Positions 1 to 11,299 of a stretch of 64,000 nucleotides of DNA are shown here, piece by piece. Position numbers and translations under genes: made by a program. Every line of letters begins with the position of its first letter. Positions within the stretch are counted from its first letter, which is position 1. The DNA is from Triglochin maritima (taxonomy: Eukaryota > Streptophyta > Magnoliopsida > Alismatales > Juncaginaceae): assembly GCA_963682175.1 (NCBI GenBank), contig OY821791.1, positions 17,574,542 to 17,638,541 of the forward strand, given 5' to 3'. The notes beneath the pieces are model-generated. The model had not been told where the DNA came from, searched no databases, and was given only the letters and a program-made list of their open reading frames with translations.

Positions 1-1267
1 ATCCATGGTCATTTTGATGAGTTTCTCACTATTACCTTTGATGTGTTAATGATCATAATGGATGCTTAGCACATGCTTTGGTTAGTGGACACACTTAATG
101 GGGAATACTGAGGTGAGAATAAGATTTGAGTGAATAAAGAGATAAGGACGACATGTGGAAGCATGTGCCCTTGTTGGCCTTATCTTGATTAATGTATTGT
201 AGGTGTTTAATGATAATGCTAAATCTTTATTCATGTGGAGATATAGTTGGGGAAATACACTGACGGATAACTACCACCGCTGAAACTTTGTTTTGTTGTA
301 GTGAGAGTTGATATGACACAAAATCCCAAAGCATAATAGAAATACTAATTTTGGGAGGAAGATATTTTGTTTACAGTGAAGATGCACTTAATAATGTCTG
401 AGAGAAGGAAAGCAATAATGAAACTGAGAATAAAATCATTCAACATCTAACTCGTATATGCATCGCCTTCATTTGAGTTGTATACTATATACATTTCTAT
501 ATTCAATTTATGTTGGTTATATGTAGTGATTTGAGTGACAAAGTAGCTTCGCAATTCACAATCAAACACACACAAATGAAAGTTAGTCTAATTTGTGATA
601 TTGGAGTGTTATTTGTATCTGAATGGGAGACAACATAAATGTGGAGAAGGAGAAGGTTTCAATCCTTGCTCCACTAGGGTTTTTTTTTGGTGTGTGTGTG
701 TGTGTATAGCCAAGATGAGGGTAATACAAACAAGTATAGTTGGTATACAATCGATAAGAATGAAGGAATATACTTTTATACAAAATAATCTTCTAATTAA
801 TCTGCAGCTAGTGGGTGGCAACACGATGACACGTGAGAGCTCGGATCTGTTTTGCCAAACTTTTCCCAACAAGTTGGGTATTCAGATAGGAGCATTCCGG
901 AGCATCTAGATCTGATTTACAACCATCAGATCATCAAATTAAATCCAATCGAGACCTTCTAATATTCTATAAATAGACTTGCAACCCTTCTATTCTCCTC
1001 ACTTCTCCTTCCCTTCTTTCTGTCTCTCTCACTCTGTCTCCATTAGAGTAGAATTAATTTCTTGCTTAGTAAATTATAAGAGAAACACAAACTTGTAATC
1101 TTTTCTTCTGTAAATCAAGTTTGGATTTCTTGTTCTAACTGTTCTTGTTTTTCATTTGATACAATTTTCAATATTCCATTAATTTAGATTTCAATACTTG
1201 TTCATATGTTGTTCCACCTCTTCAACATGGTCGTGCACTTATGGTTTTAAACTACAATTTATGACAA
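1..1267 (+). repeat. Degenerate LTR of Athila/Tat-like Gypsy element C'
   Basis: The first 330 bases match the late part of the LTRs seen at 36590-36780 and 58850-59040 (shared phrases such as TTAGTGGACA and TGGGGAATNNTGA). Bases 840-1267 carry a TATA box, a pyrimidine-rich start region and the phrase before the primer site that is also seen before 59476. The middle (about 400-830) is not recognisable; it holds a T-run followed by a short GT run near 681-705. No LTR start is visible, so the copy is probably cut by the window edge or rearranged. It is clearly older than the LTRs of A, B and the Copia element. Short open frames here have no family resemblance. Confidence 0.55.
968..977 (+). promoter_or_regulatory. 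TATA box of C' LTR
   Basis: CTATAAATAG is followed within 30-60 bases by a C/T-rich tract, the usual layout of a plant LTR promoter. It lies about 290 bases before the primer-site-like sequence. Confidence 0.5.
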
Positions 1268-1285
1268 CTTCACCATTGTTGGGGA
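1268..1285 (+). other. Degenerate primer binding site of C'
   Basis: The sequence ending CACCATTGTTGGGGA aligns with the site at 59476-59493 (TGGCACCATTGTCGGGGA) and with the tRNA-Asp type site TGGCGCCGTTGCCGGGGA at 45885-45902. The differences are mostly C-to-T or G-to-A, as expected from decay of methylated cytosines. Confidence 0.45.
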
Positions 1286-1950
1286 GTTAGTTGTCGATTT
1301 TGTCGTGTTTACCATTTTCGTGTATTTTTTGTTTTCTTTTTGGTGTTGATTGGATTTGTTTGCCGGAGCATTTTAGCGAAAAGGGGACACACGTGATCAA
1401 AGGAGTGCGCCAAACAAATTACAGTGCCAGAATCCCTTGTTCATCCACTTGTAGTGAATTTTAATCTACCATGGTGGATAGTTTGAGGGTTTTTGCCTAG
1501 TTTTTAGTGGTAGCATTTGTTGTTTGAACTATTTCTGCTTCACTGCATGTTAACTTATATATTACATGTTCTATGCTATTGTCAGAACACATTAAATGTG
1601 GACAGTTCCCTCTTAAGACAACCTGGGCTCTAAAACTCAAAGTAAAACACAAGTTGATTGCCATCTAGGTCATGCACCATTTGTATACCTTGTACACATT
1701 CATCTTTTTCTTTTCTTTTATCTTTTATTTGTTAATTGCTAGCACAAGGTACGTGATTTTCACTGTCATTCGTGCATCAATGCATATATTATTATGTGTA
1801 GTATTGCATCCGGACAAGTTTGAGTTGAGCTAGTTTATGAAAGGTTTGACTCACACAAGAAAGGGTGGTCATGGGGACTCTCCATCTCCTCCTCGAGCTC
1901 AGATTGAACATGAGGTTTTTTCTTTTAGGACACCATAACATAGTCAGTTT
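1286..1950 (+). mobile_element. C' leader and first codons of gag
   Basis: Aligns in order with the leader of element C (about 59494-60700): both have the phrase AAAACTCAAAG followed by TGCCAT.TAGGTCATG and GGTACGTG. The probable gag start is the ATG at 1871, equivalent to the ATG at 60641. Both are followed by a proline-rich stretch and an E-H-E motif. The reading is cut at 1950 by the Copia insertion and resumes at 7019. Confidence 0.5.
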
Positions 1951-2248
1951 TGTTGGCTTTTTGGCCTTAATCTATATTAATTTTGATGATTAATTAAACT
2001 AATCTTAATCAATCAACCTAATCAATCAAAGTGAGCAAACACGATTACATGCATTGCATATATATTTGTATACTTGCAATCATGTTAATAGGTTGATCAA
2101 GACAATCAAGGAGATGAGCATTTGGACAAGGACATCAAGACTCAAGACTTGTAATCAAAGCTTTGGACCAAGACATGTAACTTTATATTTATTGAGTCTA
2201 TAGGATTTTATGTAAACTTGAGCACTAGGATTCTGTCCCGTCATCTCT

Positions 2249-2814
2249 CGGTAAACCGAACCTATTTCGGTTAACCGAAATCTACCCAGTTCGGTCCACC
2301 GAACACCTATCGGCTTGCCGAATACTTCCCAACAGTGAAAGTTAGGTGTTCTCTGGAATTGCCCCTACGGAAGACCGAAACACCTTCTGTCGACCGAATA
2401 GCCCTGGATCGATTTTGGACTCTAGACTCTAGAGCCCAATTAACTTGACCAACTTCGGACGACCGTACACACTTCGGTCTACCGAATCCATATTGGCTTT
2501 AGGAGCCCAACGACTATTTAACTTGACCGTTATCAACAAAACAATTTCCCACGCATTGTCAGTGCAATTCCCGCGCTACTTCAGTCTACCGAAGTATACA
2601 TGGTCAACCGAACTTGAGTAGATCAGAGCCTAAGCAGTTCTACTGTCCACCTTGGAACGGTGAACCGAATGGTCTTCGGTGAACCGAATTTAATTAGGGC
2701 TAAATAGATAAAAGCTACTGGAGGTTGGTGAACGGTGATCCGATACATAATCGGTCAACCGAGTTCATAGTTCAGACCAATGTTTCGAACTACCGTGAGG
2801 ATAACGGTCGACCG
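2249..2814. repeat. Array of paired CGGTNNACCG palindromes, 19-bp spacing
   Basis: Ten-base near-palindromes occur in pairs whose starts are exactly 19 bp apart: 2249/2268, 2292/2311, 2368/2387, 2456/2475, 2582/2601, 2658/2677, 2733/2752 and 2786/2805. The nine bases between members differ in every pair. The member at 2311 (CGGCTTGCCG) has matching changes on both arms that keep its symmetry. The array lies in U3, ending about 100 bp before the TATA box. The second LTR carries the same array at about 5794-6382. Interpretation is open: protein binding site, structural element or remnant of an old tandem repeat. Confidence 0.85.
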
Positions 2815-2910
2815 AATCTGTCTCGATTTCGGGCCGAACTTAAGTCATATCTTGCTTTCTCATTGGTCCATTCACCACAAACTCCCAAACGGCTATATGA
2901 GCTTGAAGGC

Positions 2911-2920
2911 TTATAAATAA
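2911..2920 (+). promoter_or_regulatory. TATA box of Copia LTR
   Basis: TTATAAATAA in the 5' LTR; the second LTR has TTATAAATAG at 6479-6488. It sits just downstream of the palindrome array, so the array is promoter-proximal. Confidence 0.6.
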
Positions 2921-3449
2921 GACCTCATTTGGTTGCTTTGAAGATCTTGAACACTTCCTATCTATCCAATACTCAAAGCCAAATCCTCTCCATCTTCAAG
3001 CTCTCAATCCACAACACTCAAGCCTAAACTTCACCACTTGCATATCCAATTCCATATCATATCCAAGTGTGCTCAAGTATAGAGTGTTAGTTAGAGTGTG
3101 ATTCAACTTCCATATTCAAGAATCAAAGAATTGTAAAAGCTTCGAGGAAGCTCCCTCTCGGGTTGTGAGAGGAGAACCACGAGCGAGGCGAGGTTGTTCG
3201 CGAGGCTCGGTGTTGTAAACAACGTTGGTCTCGGCCCAGAACGGAGATCGGTTAGTGGAACCGTAAGCGAGGCTCGGGGGATCGAGCGAGGCTTACGAGG
3301 AGGACTAGGACCCGGGTGTGGGTGCTGAACCTTTCTAAATTCCGGTGTCGACGATTTTGTGGTTTGCATTGTCTCTTCCCTCAATCCTTCGATTACTATT
3401 TTTAATTCCTCATTTATCTATCGATTAGAGGGCCATAGATCCTAATAAT

Positions 3450-3463
3450 TGGTATCAGAGCAT
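3450..3463 (+). other. Primer binding site (tRNA-iMet)
   Basis: TGGTATCAGAGCAT begins two bases after the LTR and is complementary to the 3' end of plant initiator methionine tRNA, the usual primer of Copia and chromovirus elements. Confidence 0.9.
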
Positions 3464-3500
3464 TAGGTTGCTAATTTCATTTACTTAATCGTAATTTAGC

Positions 3501-4870
3501 ATGACATCTACTTCTAATCATTGGGAAAGATTATCCACATCTAAGCCACCTTTGTTTAATGGGTTAAACTATGACTATTGGAAGAAAAGAATGAGAATAT
3601 ATTTGCAATCAAATGATTTGAAATATTGGACATTCATATTAAACTCATACACACCTCATAATGATGATGAGATTGTATCCTAAACAAAAGCCAAAATTAA
3701 GGAAGCGGAGATGAATTCCCGCATTATGAATATCATGTATTGTGGGTTAAATGAAGGGGAATACAATAGAGTAAGAGATTGTGAAAGTGCTTATGATATT
3801 TGGCATACATTAGCAATGCATCATGAGGGTTCAACTAGATTCAAAGAAACTAGGATTAATTTGCTCATGCATAAATATGAATTATTTTGTATGCAATCCG
3901 GTGAAAACATAAGCGAGATGCACACTCGTTTCACTGAGATCATTAACTCTCTTAAAGCACTTGGCAAGGATTTTAGCAAGGGAGAAATGACTCGAAAGAT
4001 TCTCCGGTCACTCACCGACGATTGGGAGGAGAAGACTACCGCCATCGAAGAAGCACAAGATCTCACCAAATTATCGGTCGAGGAGCTAATGAGTAGTCTC
4101 ATGACATATGAGATACAAATGAAAGGCCGCAAGGAGAAGGGAGTCAAGAAATTCTTAGGCTACATGCCGTCGCCAATTCGATCAAAGGAGATAGTGATAT
4201 CGAGGAACAATTGGCGATACAACAATTTAAGGAGTTTCTCAAAGAAGAGAAAGAAAGGAGAAAAGAGAAGAAGAAGAGCAAGAGAAAAGAGAAGAAGAAA
4301 ACTCTCAAAGCAACTTGGGATAGTTCATCATCTTCATCAATTGAAGGGGAATTCGCCTCGATGTGCTTCATGGCAATAGAAGATGACGAAAGTGAGGTAT
4401 CTTCTTGCTCTAGTCGTGATTCAATTGATTCAAATAATTCAAATGCATATAATGAATTGCTTGAAAATTTTGAGAGAATTTGTGAAAAGAATAAACTAGC
4501 AAGAAAGAAAATCAATGAGCTACAATCTCAAATTGAATCTACCATGAATGAGAAGAATGAATTGCTTGCTAGTCATGATAAAATTGCATTAGAGAACACT
4601 CAATTGATTGATGAAATTACAACTCTAAATGCAAAACTTTCATGTGGCGATGATATTCCAGATCTAATTGCTAAGAATGTTCAATTACAAAAGGATCTTG
4701 AAAAATTCACAAGTGGAAAGAAAATGCTTGATATGCTCATAGGGAGTCAAAAACAATCTCTAGATAAGCATGGTGTAGGCTATTATGTTAACAACTACAA
4801 AAACCATGTTATTCACACTACTATGAATGGAAAGCATTTCTTTGTGAATAAAAGTTCCTCAAGCGTTTAG
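3501..4870 (+). pseudogene. Copia gag (UBN2/SIRE type), broken
   Basis: The capsid-like protein that packages the element RNA. The N-terminal block has the family phrase FNGLNYDYWKKRM, then a stop at 3681-3683. The frame resumes at 3711 with the UBN2 core (LNEGEYNRVRD, AYDIWHTLAMHHEG, ISEMHTRFTEIINSL, TDDWEEKTTAIEEAQDL). A frameshift at about 4150-4200 leads into the frame at 4211-4870, which has a Lys/Glu-rich stretch, a Ser run and a long coiled coil (about residues 75-150 of that frame). The zinc knuckle expected between these parts is not visible. After the stop at 4870 a short VWVPK motif, normally near the gag-pol junction of SIRE elements, survives without any pol. Confidence 0.85.
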
Positions 4871-5483
4871 GCACCTAAGACCAAAATGGTTTGGGTACCA
4901 AAGATTAATGTTAAAGGACCCAAAGTTTCGGTACCAAAATCTTCACTTGTAGGTACTTAGAGAAAGGAGAATCGATAGCGATCGACTCAAGCAACAAAAG
5001 ATCGATTCCAAGCTTCAAGGAAATCATTTGGATCGAATTCATAAAGCCGTCGTCGCTATCGAAAGGAGATTGGAACCAATACAAAATCGAGGATCAAAAG
5101 TTGGGTATAAATTTCAATCCTCTCAATCGTGTCTATTTTAACATTTGGTTTTAATCTTGGGATATTACATGCTTAATTGATATCATACATCATTGCTTTT
5201 AGGCCTTAGTGATAGGGGGAGCATATAATGTTATATCATCTAATTAAAGGGGAGAATTATGAAATCCTATACCTTTACATCATATGCTTGTATTGTTTGC
5301 ATTTGATTGATGTCAAAGGGGGAGAATGATAAGGATTGAGATTCTATTTACTCATACTATGCATATTGTTAGGGGGGCATCTTATACATGCATAGTTTAC
5401 ATATATGAAGGGGGAGCAATCATATAGAATAGAGGAGAACTTAAATTGAAACACAAGCATTAAGATATAAATTTGCCATCATA
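4871..5483 (+). other. Copia 3' region with repeated purine tracts, no pol
   Basis: This stretch replaces the roughly 4 kb of pol expected in an autonomous SIRE-like element. It contains at least five short G-rich purine runs (for example AGGGGGAG at about 5213, 5319 and 5410) spread over 270 bp, resembling the polypurine tracts that such elements often carry near the 3' LTR. No protein frame is recognisable apart from the VWVPK remnant. Confidence 0.6.
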
Positions 5484-5495
5484 AAAAAGGGAGAT
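5484..5495 (+). other. Polypurine tract of Copia element
   Basis: AAAAAAGGGAGAT immediately precedes the 3' LTR start (TGTTGG at 5496), the site expected for plus-strand DNA priming. Confidence 0.8.
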
Positions 5496-7013
5496 TGTTG
5501 GCTTTTTGGCCTTAAGCTATATTAATTTTGATGATTAATTAAACTAATCTTAATCAATCAACCTAATCAATCAAAGTGAGCAAACACGATTACATGCATT
5601 GCATATATATTTGTATACTTGCAATCATCTTAATAGGTTGATCAAGACAATCAAGGAGATGAGCATTTGGACAAGGACATCAAGACTCAAGACTTGTAAT
5701 CAAAGCTTTGGACCAAGACATGTAACTTTATATTTATTGAGTCCATAGGATTTTATGTAAACTTGAGCACTAGGATTCTATCCCGTCATCTCTTGGTAAA
5801 TCGAACCTATTTCGGTTAACCCAAATCTACCCAGTTTGGTCCACCGAACACCTATCGGATAGCCGAATACTTCCCAACAGTGAAACTTAGGTGTTCTCTG
5901 GAATTGCTCTACGGAACACCGAAACACCTTCGGTCGACCGAATAGCCCTGGATCGGTTTTGGACTTTGCTTCAACGGTCGTATTCAAATCAAGATCCTAG
6001 AGCCCAATTAACTTGACCCACTTTGGACGACCGTACACACTTCGGTCTACCGAATCCATATTGGCTTTAGGAGCCCAACGGCCATTTAACTTGACCATTA
6101 TCAACAAAACAATTTCCCACGCATTCTCAGCGCAATACCCACGCTACTTCGGTCTACCGAAGTATACACGGTCAACCGAACTTGAGTAAATCAGAGCCAA
6201 ATAAATTCTACTGTCCACCTTGGAACGGTGAACCGAATGGACTTCGGTGAACCGAATTTAATTAGGGCTAAATAGATAAAAGCTACTAGAGGTTGGTGAA
6301 TGGTGATCCGATACATAATCGGTCAACCGAGTTCATTATTCAGACCAATGTTTCGGACTACCATGACGATAACGGTCGACCGAATCTGTCTCGATTTCTG
6401 GCCGAACATAAGTCACATCTTGCTTTCTCATTGGTCCATTCACCACCAACTCCCAAACGGCTATATGAGCTTGAAGGCTTATAAATAGGACCTCATTTGG
6501 TTGCTTTGAAGATCTTGAACACTTCCTATCTATCCAATACTCAAAGCCAAATCCTCTCCATCTTCAAGCTCTCAATCCACAACACTCAAGCCTAAACTTC
6601 ACCATTTGCATATCCAATTCCATATCATATCCAAGTGTGCTCAAGTATAGAGTGTTAGTTAGAGTGTGATTCAACTTCCATATTCAAGAATCAAAGAATC
6701 GTAAAAGCTTCGAGGAAGCTCCCTCTCGGGTTGTGAGAGGAGACACGAGCGAGGCGAGGTTGTTCGCGAGGCTCGGTGTTGTAAACAACGTTGGTCTCGG
6801 CCCGGAACGGAGATCGGTTAGTGGAACCGTAAGCGAGGCTCGGGGGATCGAGCGAGGCTTGCGAGGAGGACTAGGACCCGGGTGTGGGTGCCGAACCTCT
6901 CTAAACTCCGGTGTCGACGATTTTGTGGTTTGCGTTGTCTCTTCCCTTAATCCTTCGATTAGTATTTTTAATTACGTATTTATCTATCGATTAGAGAGCC
7001 AAAGATCCTAACA
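5496..7013 (+). repeat. 3' LTR of Copia element
   Basis: About 1518 bp, TGTTGG...CCTAACA, matching 1951-3447 with scattered substitutions and a few small indels (for example the extra block near 5966-5995). It is followed directly by the second copy of AGTTT. Confidence 0.92.
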
Positions 7014-7018
7014 AGTTT

Positions 7019-7516
7019 GGTTACCAACTCATGGAGTTTACTCCACGACTTCCTCCTCTGACTCGGGAGGTGGAGAACATTGGTCAGGATTTAGGTAAGG
7101 GTGTACCACCACAATTGCCTCGACCGGAGCAACCGATGAGGCTGTGGGAGCGGACCCATCTTGTTCGACCCACGCACCCTTCTTGCATAGTTCTCCCGTC
7201 TGCCAACGGGAACAACTATGAAGTGAAACCTTAGTATGTGAGTTCCTCCTACATTCACTGCCAATAAGGAGGATCCATACATCATACGCAAATTCGATGA
7301 AGTATGCTCCATGTTTTGACTGCAACAACTTGATGAGGTTTCAGTTCGATAGAGGATGATTTCTTTTTCATTGAAGGATAACGCGAATGACTGGATGTAC
7401 AACCTTCTAGAGAAATCGATTCGGTCTTCGGATGAATTTGTGATGGTCTTTCTGAAGAGATTCTTTCTTCAGCGGAAGACTCAGCAGTTACGACACAAAA
7501 TACTCCTGTCATATTA
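7019..7516 (+). pseudogene. Continuation of C' gag, truncated
   Basis: Aligns with element C gag at about 60740-61235: shared codons give NGNNYEVKP / GNNYELKP, NKED, EF.E.C and the phrase LKDNA.DWMYNL. It carries stop codons and at least one frameshift. Homology stops near 7516, where unrelated CACTA sequence begins, so the rest of C' is lost or lies elsewhere. Confidence 0.6.
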
Positions 7517-7940
7517 GACAAAGGCCAAATTGTTCCATCCCATTACTGGAAAATACGGGTATTACATTGCCCAGATTATGTCAGATATTGATAATCCAAC
7601 ATTGTATTAGACGTACCACATCGGTCATCGAATATCCGATGTGAATGTTCGAGTTACCATGTCAGTTTAAAATTGCCCGGCGGGGTTTTAGGCATACCAC
7701 GTAAATGGTCAACCCACCGACGTGGTTTTAGTCCTACCACGTAGGTGCACCAGAAACTGACGTGGTTTATGGGTATTAACCACATCGTGTTATAGGTAAA
7801 CCACCATGGTAAACTCTAATTTTTTCAATAAATTGTAATATGTTGTTTTTTTAATATTTAACACAAAATCAAACATATAAACACAATGAGTTGGCCACAC
7901 CCCTAGTTACCTTCCTGATCCCCATCCTTTTTTAGCTATG

Positions 7941-8135
7941 CTCAACCAATCAGTTTGTTTAAACCGACTAGGCCTGACCAATCAACCTGTTTAGATCGAC
8001 CAACACCGACCGATCAACCTGTTCAGACCAACCTACCCCGACCGATCAACCCCGTTCAGACCGACAAGCCCTGATCAATCAACCCGTTCAGACCGACGAG
8101 ACCCGAACGATCAACCCTGCCCGACCAGGCTGCCT
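7941..8135 (+). repeat. Five-fold ~32-bp tandem repeat
   Basis: Units of the form GACCGATCAACC..GTTCAGACC recur at a spacing of about 32 bp, each slightly different. It lies between the CACTA subterminal region and the transposase start. It has no coding potential that I recognise. Confidence 0.7.
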
Positions 8136-8454
8136 AACCAACCTAGACCATCTTTCAAATCCAGCACTTGCTTACGAAGGTGCGATCAATGTTTCCATTT
8201 ACAACTCTTTTAATTACTCTAATTAAAAGGACTCATTTTAATTAATTCCCAGAGAGCATATATCAAAGTTTTGTTTGTTTGAAACTTATAAGGCAATGGT
8301 ATTTTATGGAATCGAATGTGTTGTTCTATTGATGTTGAATTGTTGTTGGTAGTTTAACTTTTAGACAAATAATAATCGAAATTTATGTTTATCTTTACTT
8401 TGCGATTGTACGTCTTGATGTATAGGAAAGTATGAATTAAAAATGGATTTTTGC

Positions 8455-9845
8455 TAGTTGATTGAGTTATGAGTATGATGTTGGGGTTGATGAATTTTTA
8501 GAGTTTGCCTAGAAGAATGCAAATGCTAGAAATGAGAGAAAAGTCTTATGTCCATCTAGGAATTGTTTTAACATCTTCTTACGAGATGTAAAAGAGATTA
8601 AAACTCAATTGTTCGAGAAAGGTTACGAAATATAAAGGTGATCATAGTGACCCAGGTGGAGTATGGCAATTGCAATGACCAGGTAAAGGATATGATATGA
8701 GATGTTGTCGATAATTATTGTGATAAACCTGATGTACTTGGTAGTCTACTGTCTAAAAATGAAAAGTCTTTGCATCCAGGTTGCACCGAGTTCAGAAGGT
8801 TGTCCATAGTTTTACGGTTGTATACCTTGAAAACAACAAACAATTGGAGTGATGTCAGTTTCACTGTCCTACTTAAGTTGTTGTAGGAGATTCTTCCAGA
8901 TAGAAACGAACTCCTAGATCATACCTACGAGACTAAAAAGATATTGTGTCCAAAGGGGATGTAGTATGGGAAAATACATGCATGTCCTAATGATTGTATA
9001 CTCTAGATATGTGAGTCTGAAAACCTACGTTATTGTCCTATTTGTAATGTCTCACTGTACAAAAAAAAGACAGCTGTTGAGAATGAAAACCTACAAGGCC
9101 CCCCTGCAAAGGTGTTGTGGTATATTCTGATAATTCCAAGGTTGAATCATTTGTTTGCATGTTTAGAGGACTCGAAGAAGCTGACATGGCATGCAGATCG
9201 AGAAACACTAAATGATTAGTTGCTTCGGCATTGAGCAGATTCTCCTCAGTGGAAGAAAATTGATTCTAACTTCCCATTAATTAGTGAGGAATCCTTAAAC
9301 CTGAGACTTGGTTTGTGTACCGATGGAATGAATCCTTATGGTAATTCGAGTAGCCTTCATAGTTTGTGGAATGTTTTACTTGTTATTCACAATCTCCTAC
9401 TGTGGTTAAGCATGAAATGCAAATACATCAGGTCCAAAACAACCGGGAAACGACTTCGATGTGTACTTGAGACCCTTAATTGATGAACTAAAGAAATTAT
9501 GGGAAGATGGTGAGAAAGTGTGGGATGTCTATCATCGACAATCATTTACTATGCATGCTATGATCTTCTGCACAATAAATAACTTTCCTTTATATGGAAA
9601 TCTATCGCGATATTCTGTGAAAGGCCACAAAACATGTCCGTGTTGTGAACAAAACATGTGATCATTGCCGCTAGTGCATAGCAGTAAGATGATGTATCTT
9701 GGTCATTGGAGATTCCTTCTTAAAAATCATCCGTAACGAAGATTGAAGAAGGCGATCAAAGGAAAATAGGAATATAACAAAGCACCCAAACAAATCAGTG
9801 CCAAACAAGTATAGGAATGTGTGAAGAACATTAAATATGGCATGA
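8455..9845 (+). pseudogene. CACTA transposase TNP2, N-terminal part
   Basis: Reading across frames gives family landmarks in order: a Transpos_assoc-like start (EFLEFA.KNANARNERKVLCPS), then KIHACPNDCIL followed by a CPIC motif, then KLTWHADRETLND, LGLCTDGMNPYGN and the VYLRPLIDELKKLWEDG block. The last block is in an open frame at 9461-9661 that also contains CPCC. These match the Transposase_21 family that cuts CACTA ends. Multiple stops and frameshifts are present. The reading is lost near 9845 where the nested element starts and resumes at about 11300. Confidence 0.8.
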
Positions 9846-11294
9846 TAACGATTGTCGGTGTAGAATTTTGACAAAATAATAAGCGGGAAAACGAAATTAG
9901 TTGCGCTAAAAACCACACCGACGGTATATGCACCTACGCCGATGGACTGATCTGTTGGTGTACGTTGTGACTCCTACTGATAGTATCTGTCGGTTGTGAC
10001 TCCTACTGATAGTATCCGTCGGTGTATATCATATATTGCATTATGCTACACCAATGAAAAACAACTGTCAGTGTAAAGTTTGAAAGTTGACGATTTCTTA
10101 GGTAACATACACGGATGGACCGCAACCAAAGATCGACGGATGATATCCGTCGATGTAGGGCTTTATCAGAAGCAGATTTGATCGGCTCTTCCATTTCCTT
10201 TCTCTCCAACAAAAACCAAACCTAACCTACCACCACCGCTCCTCCTCCTCGTCGTTCCTCCTCCTCCGTGCCCTACTCACCGCTCCTCCTCCCCATCACT
10301 CCTCCAACAAAAATCAAACACTCTTCCTCCTCGTTCATCCTCGTTTGTGCCCTTCGCTCGCCATCGTCGCCCTTACGTCTTCGCCCCTCGCCGTACCCCT
10401 TCCCGCGTTAGGTAGCCTCCCCACTTCCTAACTCCCGTCCCCCCAAAAACTCTTACTCCCGTTCCTCCTCTGAGAACCACCACTCCACCACTTTAATCCA
10501 CTCGCCAATCCCTCCTTCTACGACCACCCCGCTCCTCCCGAACCACCCCCTAACCAGCACCAACCCAATCCCATCTAGGTAGCCTCCCCACCACCACCCC
10601 AACCACAACCCCTACCTCCCCCACAACCGCCTCCTCCATTGTTACTTTTATAATCTATAGAATGAATAAATAAAACTCATTTATGAATTAAATTATTTTT
10701 TGAATGAATGAAAGTTTTGTTTTATGGATTGTTTGGTTTTGACTTAATGAATGGATGAATGGTTTCAACTTAATGAATGAATGGTTGTGTTATTGTGAAT
10801 GAATTGAACACATTTAATTTTCTTTGAACAAAGAAAATTGGAAATTGGGAAGAGCCAATGGGCTCTTTTCGAGTTCTGGTAAGAATTTACACTAACGGAT
10901 AACCATTGGTGTAATTAAAGTTTATTTTTAATTCACTGACAGACTTCCATTTGTGAATATCGAAGAGATATACACCGAGTGTATATATCCTTCGGTGTAT
11001 ATCATCTTTCGTCGAATAAAATTACTATTACTTATGGGTTTGTGCCCTTACACCGACGGACCATTGTTGGACTTAAACACCACCGGATAGTCCGTCGGTG
11101 TTCTCCCTTCGATGAAACCACCCAAAAAAATAGGCGGGAAAATTGACACAAAAAAAGTCTGACGGTAATTGTCCGCTGGTGCATATGTCAGTGTATATAT
11201 ACACCAACCGAAGTAACACCGACGGTGAAATATCCGTCAGTGAAATACACCGACAGTTATTGTCTGTCGGTGAAGACTAGTTCTCCTGCAGTCT
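9846..11294. mobile_element. Nested CACTA-like non-autonomous element
   Basis: Both ends are dense in the motif ACCGACGG and its complement (left at 9855-10160; right at 10900-11275), the subterminal pattern of a plant CACTA subfamily. The right end, read on the minus strand, is ACTGCAGGAGAACTAGTC, close to a CACTA terminus. The left end is degraded. The middle (10200-10640) is very C-rich, with CTCCTCCTC runs, and encodes nothing I recognise; it may be captured untranslated DNA. A short AT-rich tract with repeated GAATGAATG follows (10660-10810). Confidence 0.6.
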
Positions 11295-11299
11295 CGACA

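Larger units (their letters stand above)
1951..3447 (+). repeat. 5' LTR of Copia element
   Basis: About 1497 bp, closely matching 5496-7013. It contains a U3 array of paired palindromes (2249-2814), a TATA box at 2911 and, near the end, the phrase GTGGTTTGC. It ends CCTAATA where the partner ends CCTAACA, so the terminal CA is mutated. Confidence 0.92.
1951..7013 (+). mobile_element. Complete gag-only Copia (SIRE-like) retrotransposon
   Basis: A 5063-bp insertion flanked by AGTTT on both sides (1946-1950 and 7014-7018). It has two LTRs of about 1.5 kb beginning TGTTGG, a tRNA-iMet primer site after the first LTR, a UBN2-type gag frame, several purine tracts and a polypurine tract before the second LTR. 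No protease, integrase, reverse transcriptase or RNase H is present, so it could only move with enzymes supplied in trans. The left LTR ends TA rather than CA. Removing it rejoins the leader and gag of C'. The nearly intact ends and perfect duplication make the boundaries secure. Confidence 0.93.

Noticed and set aside
2249..2814. GTCGAC motifs as cloning-site (SalI) artefacts
   Set aside because: Motifs vary in sequence, recur in both LTRs at matching positions and are embedded in ordinary LTR DNA.
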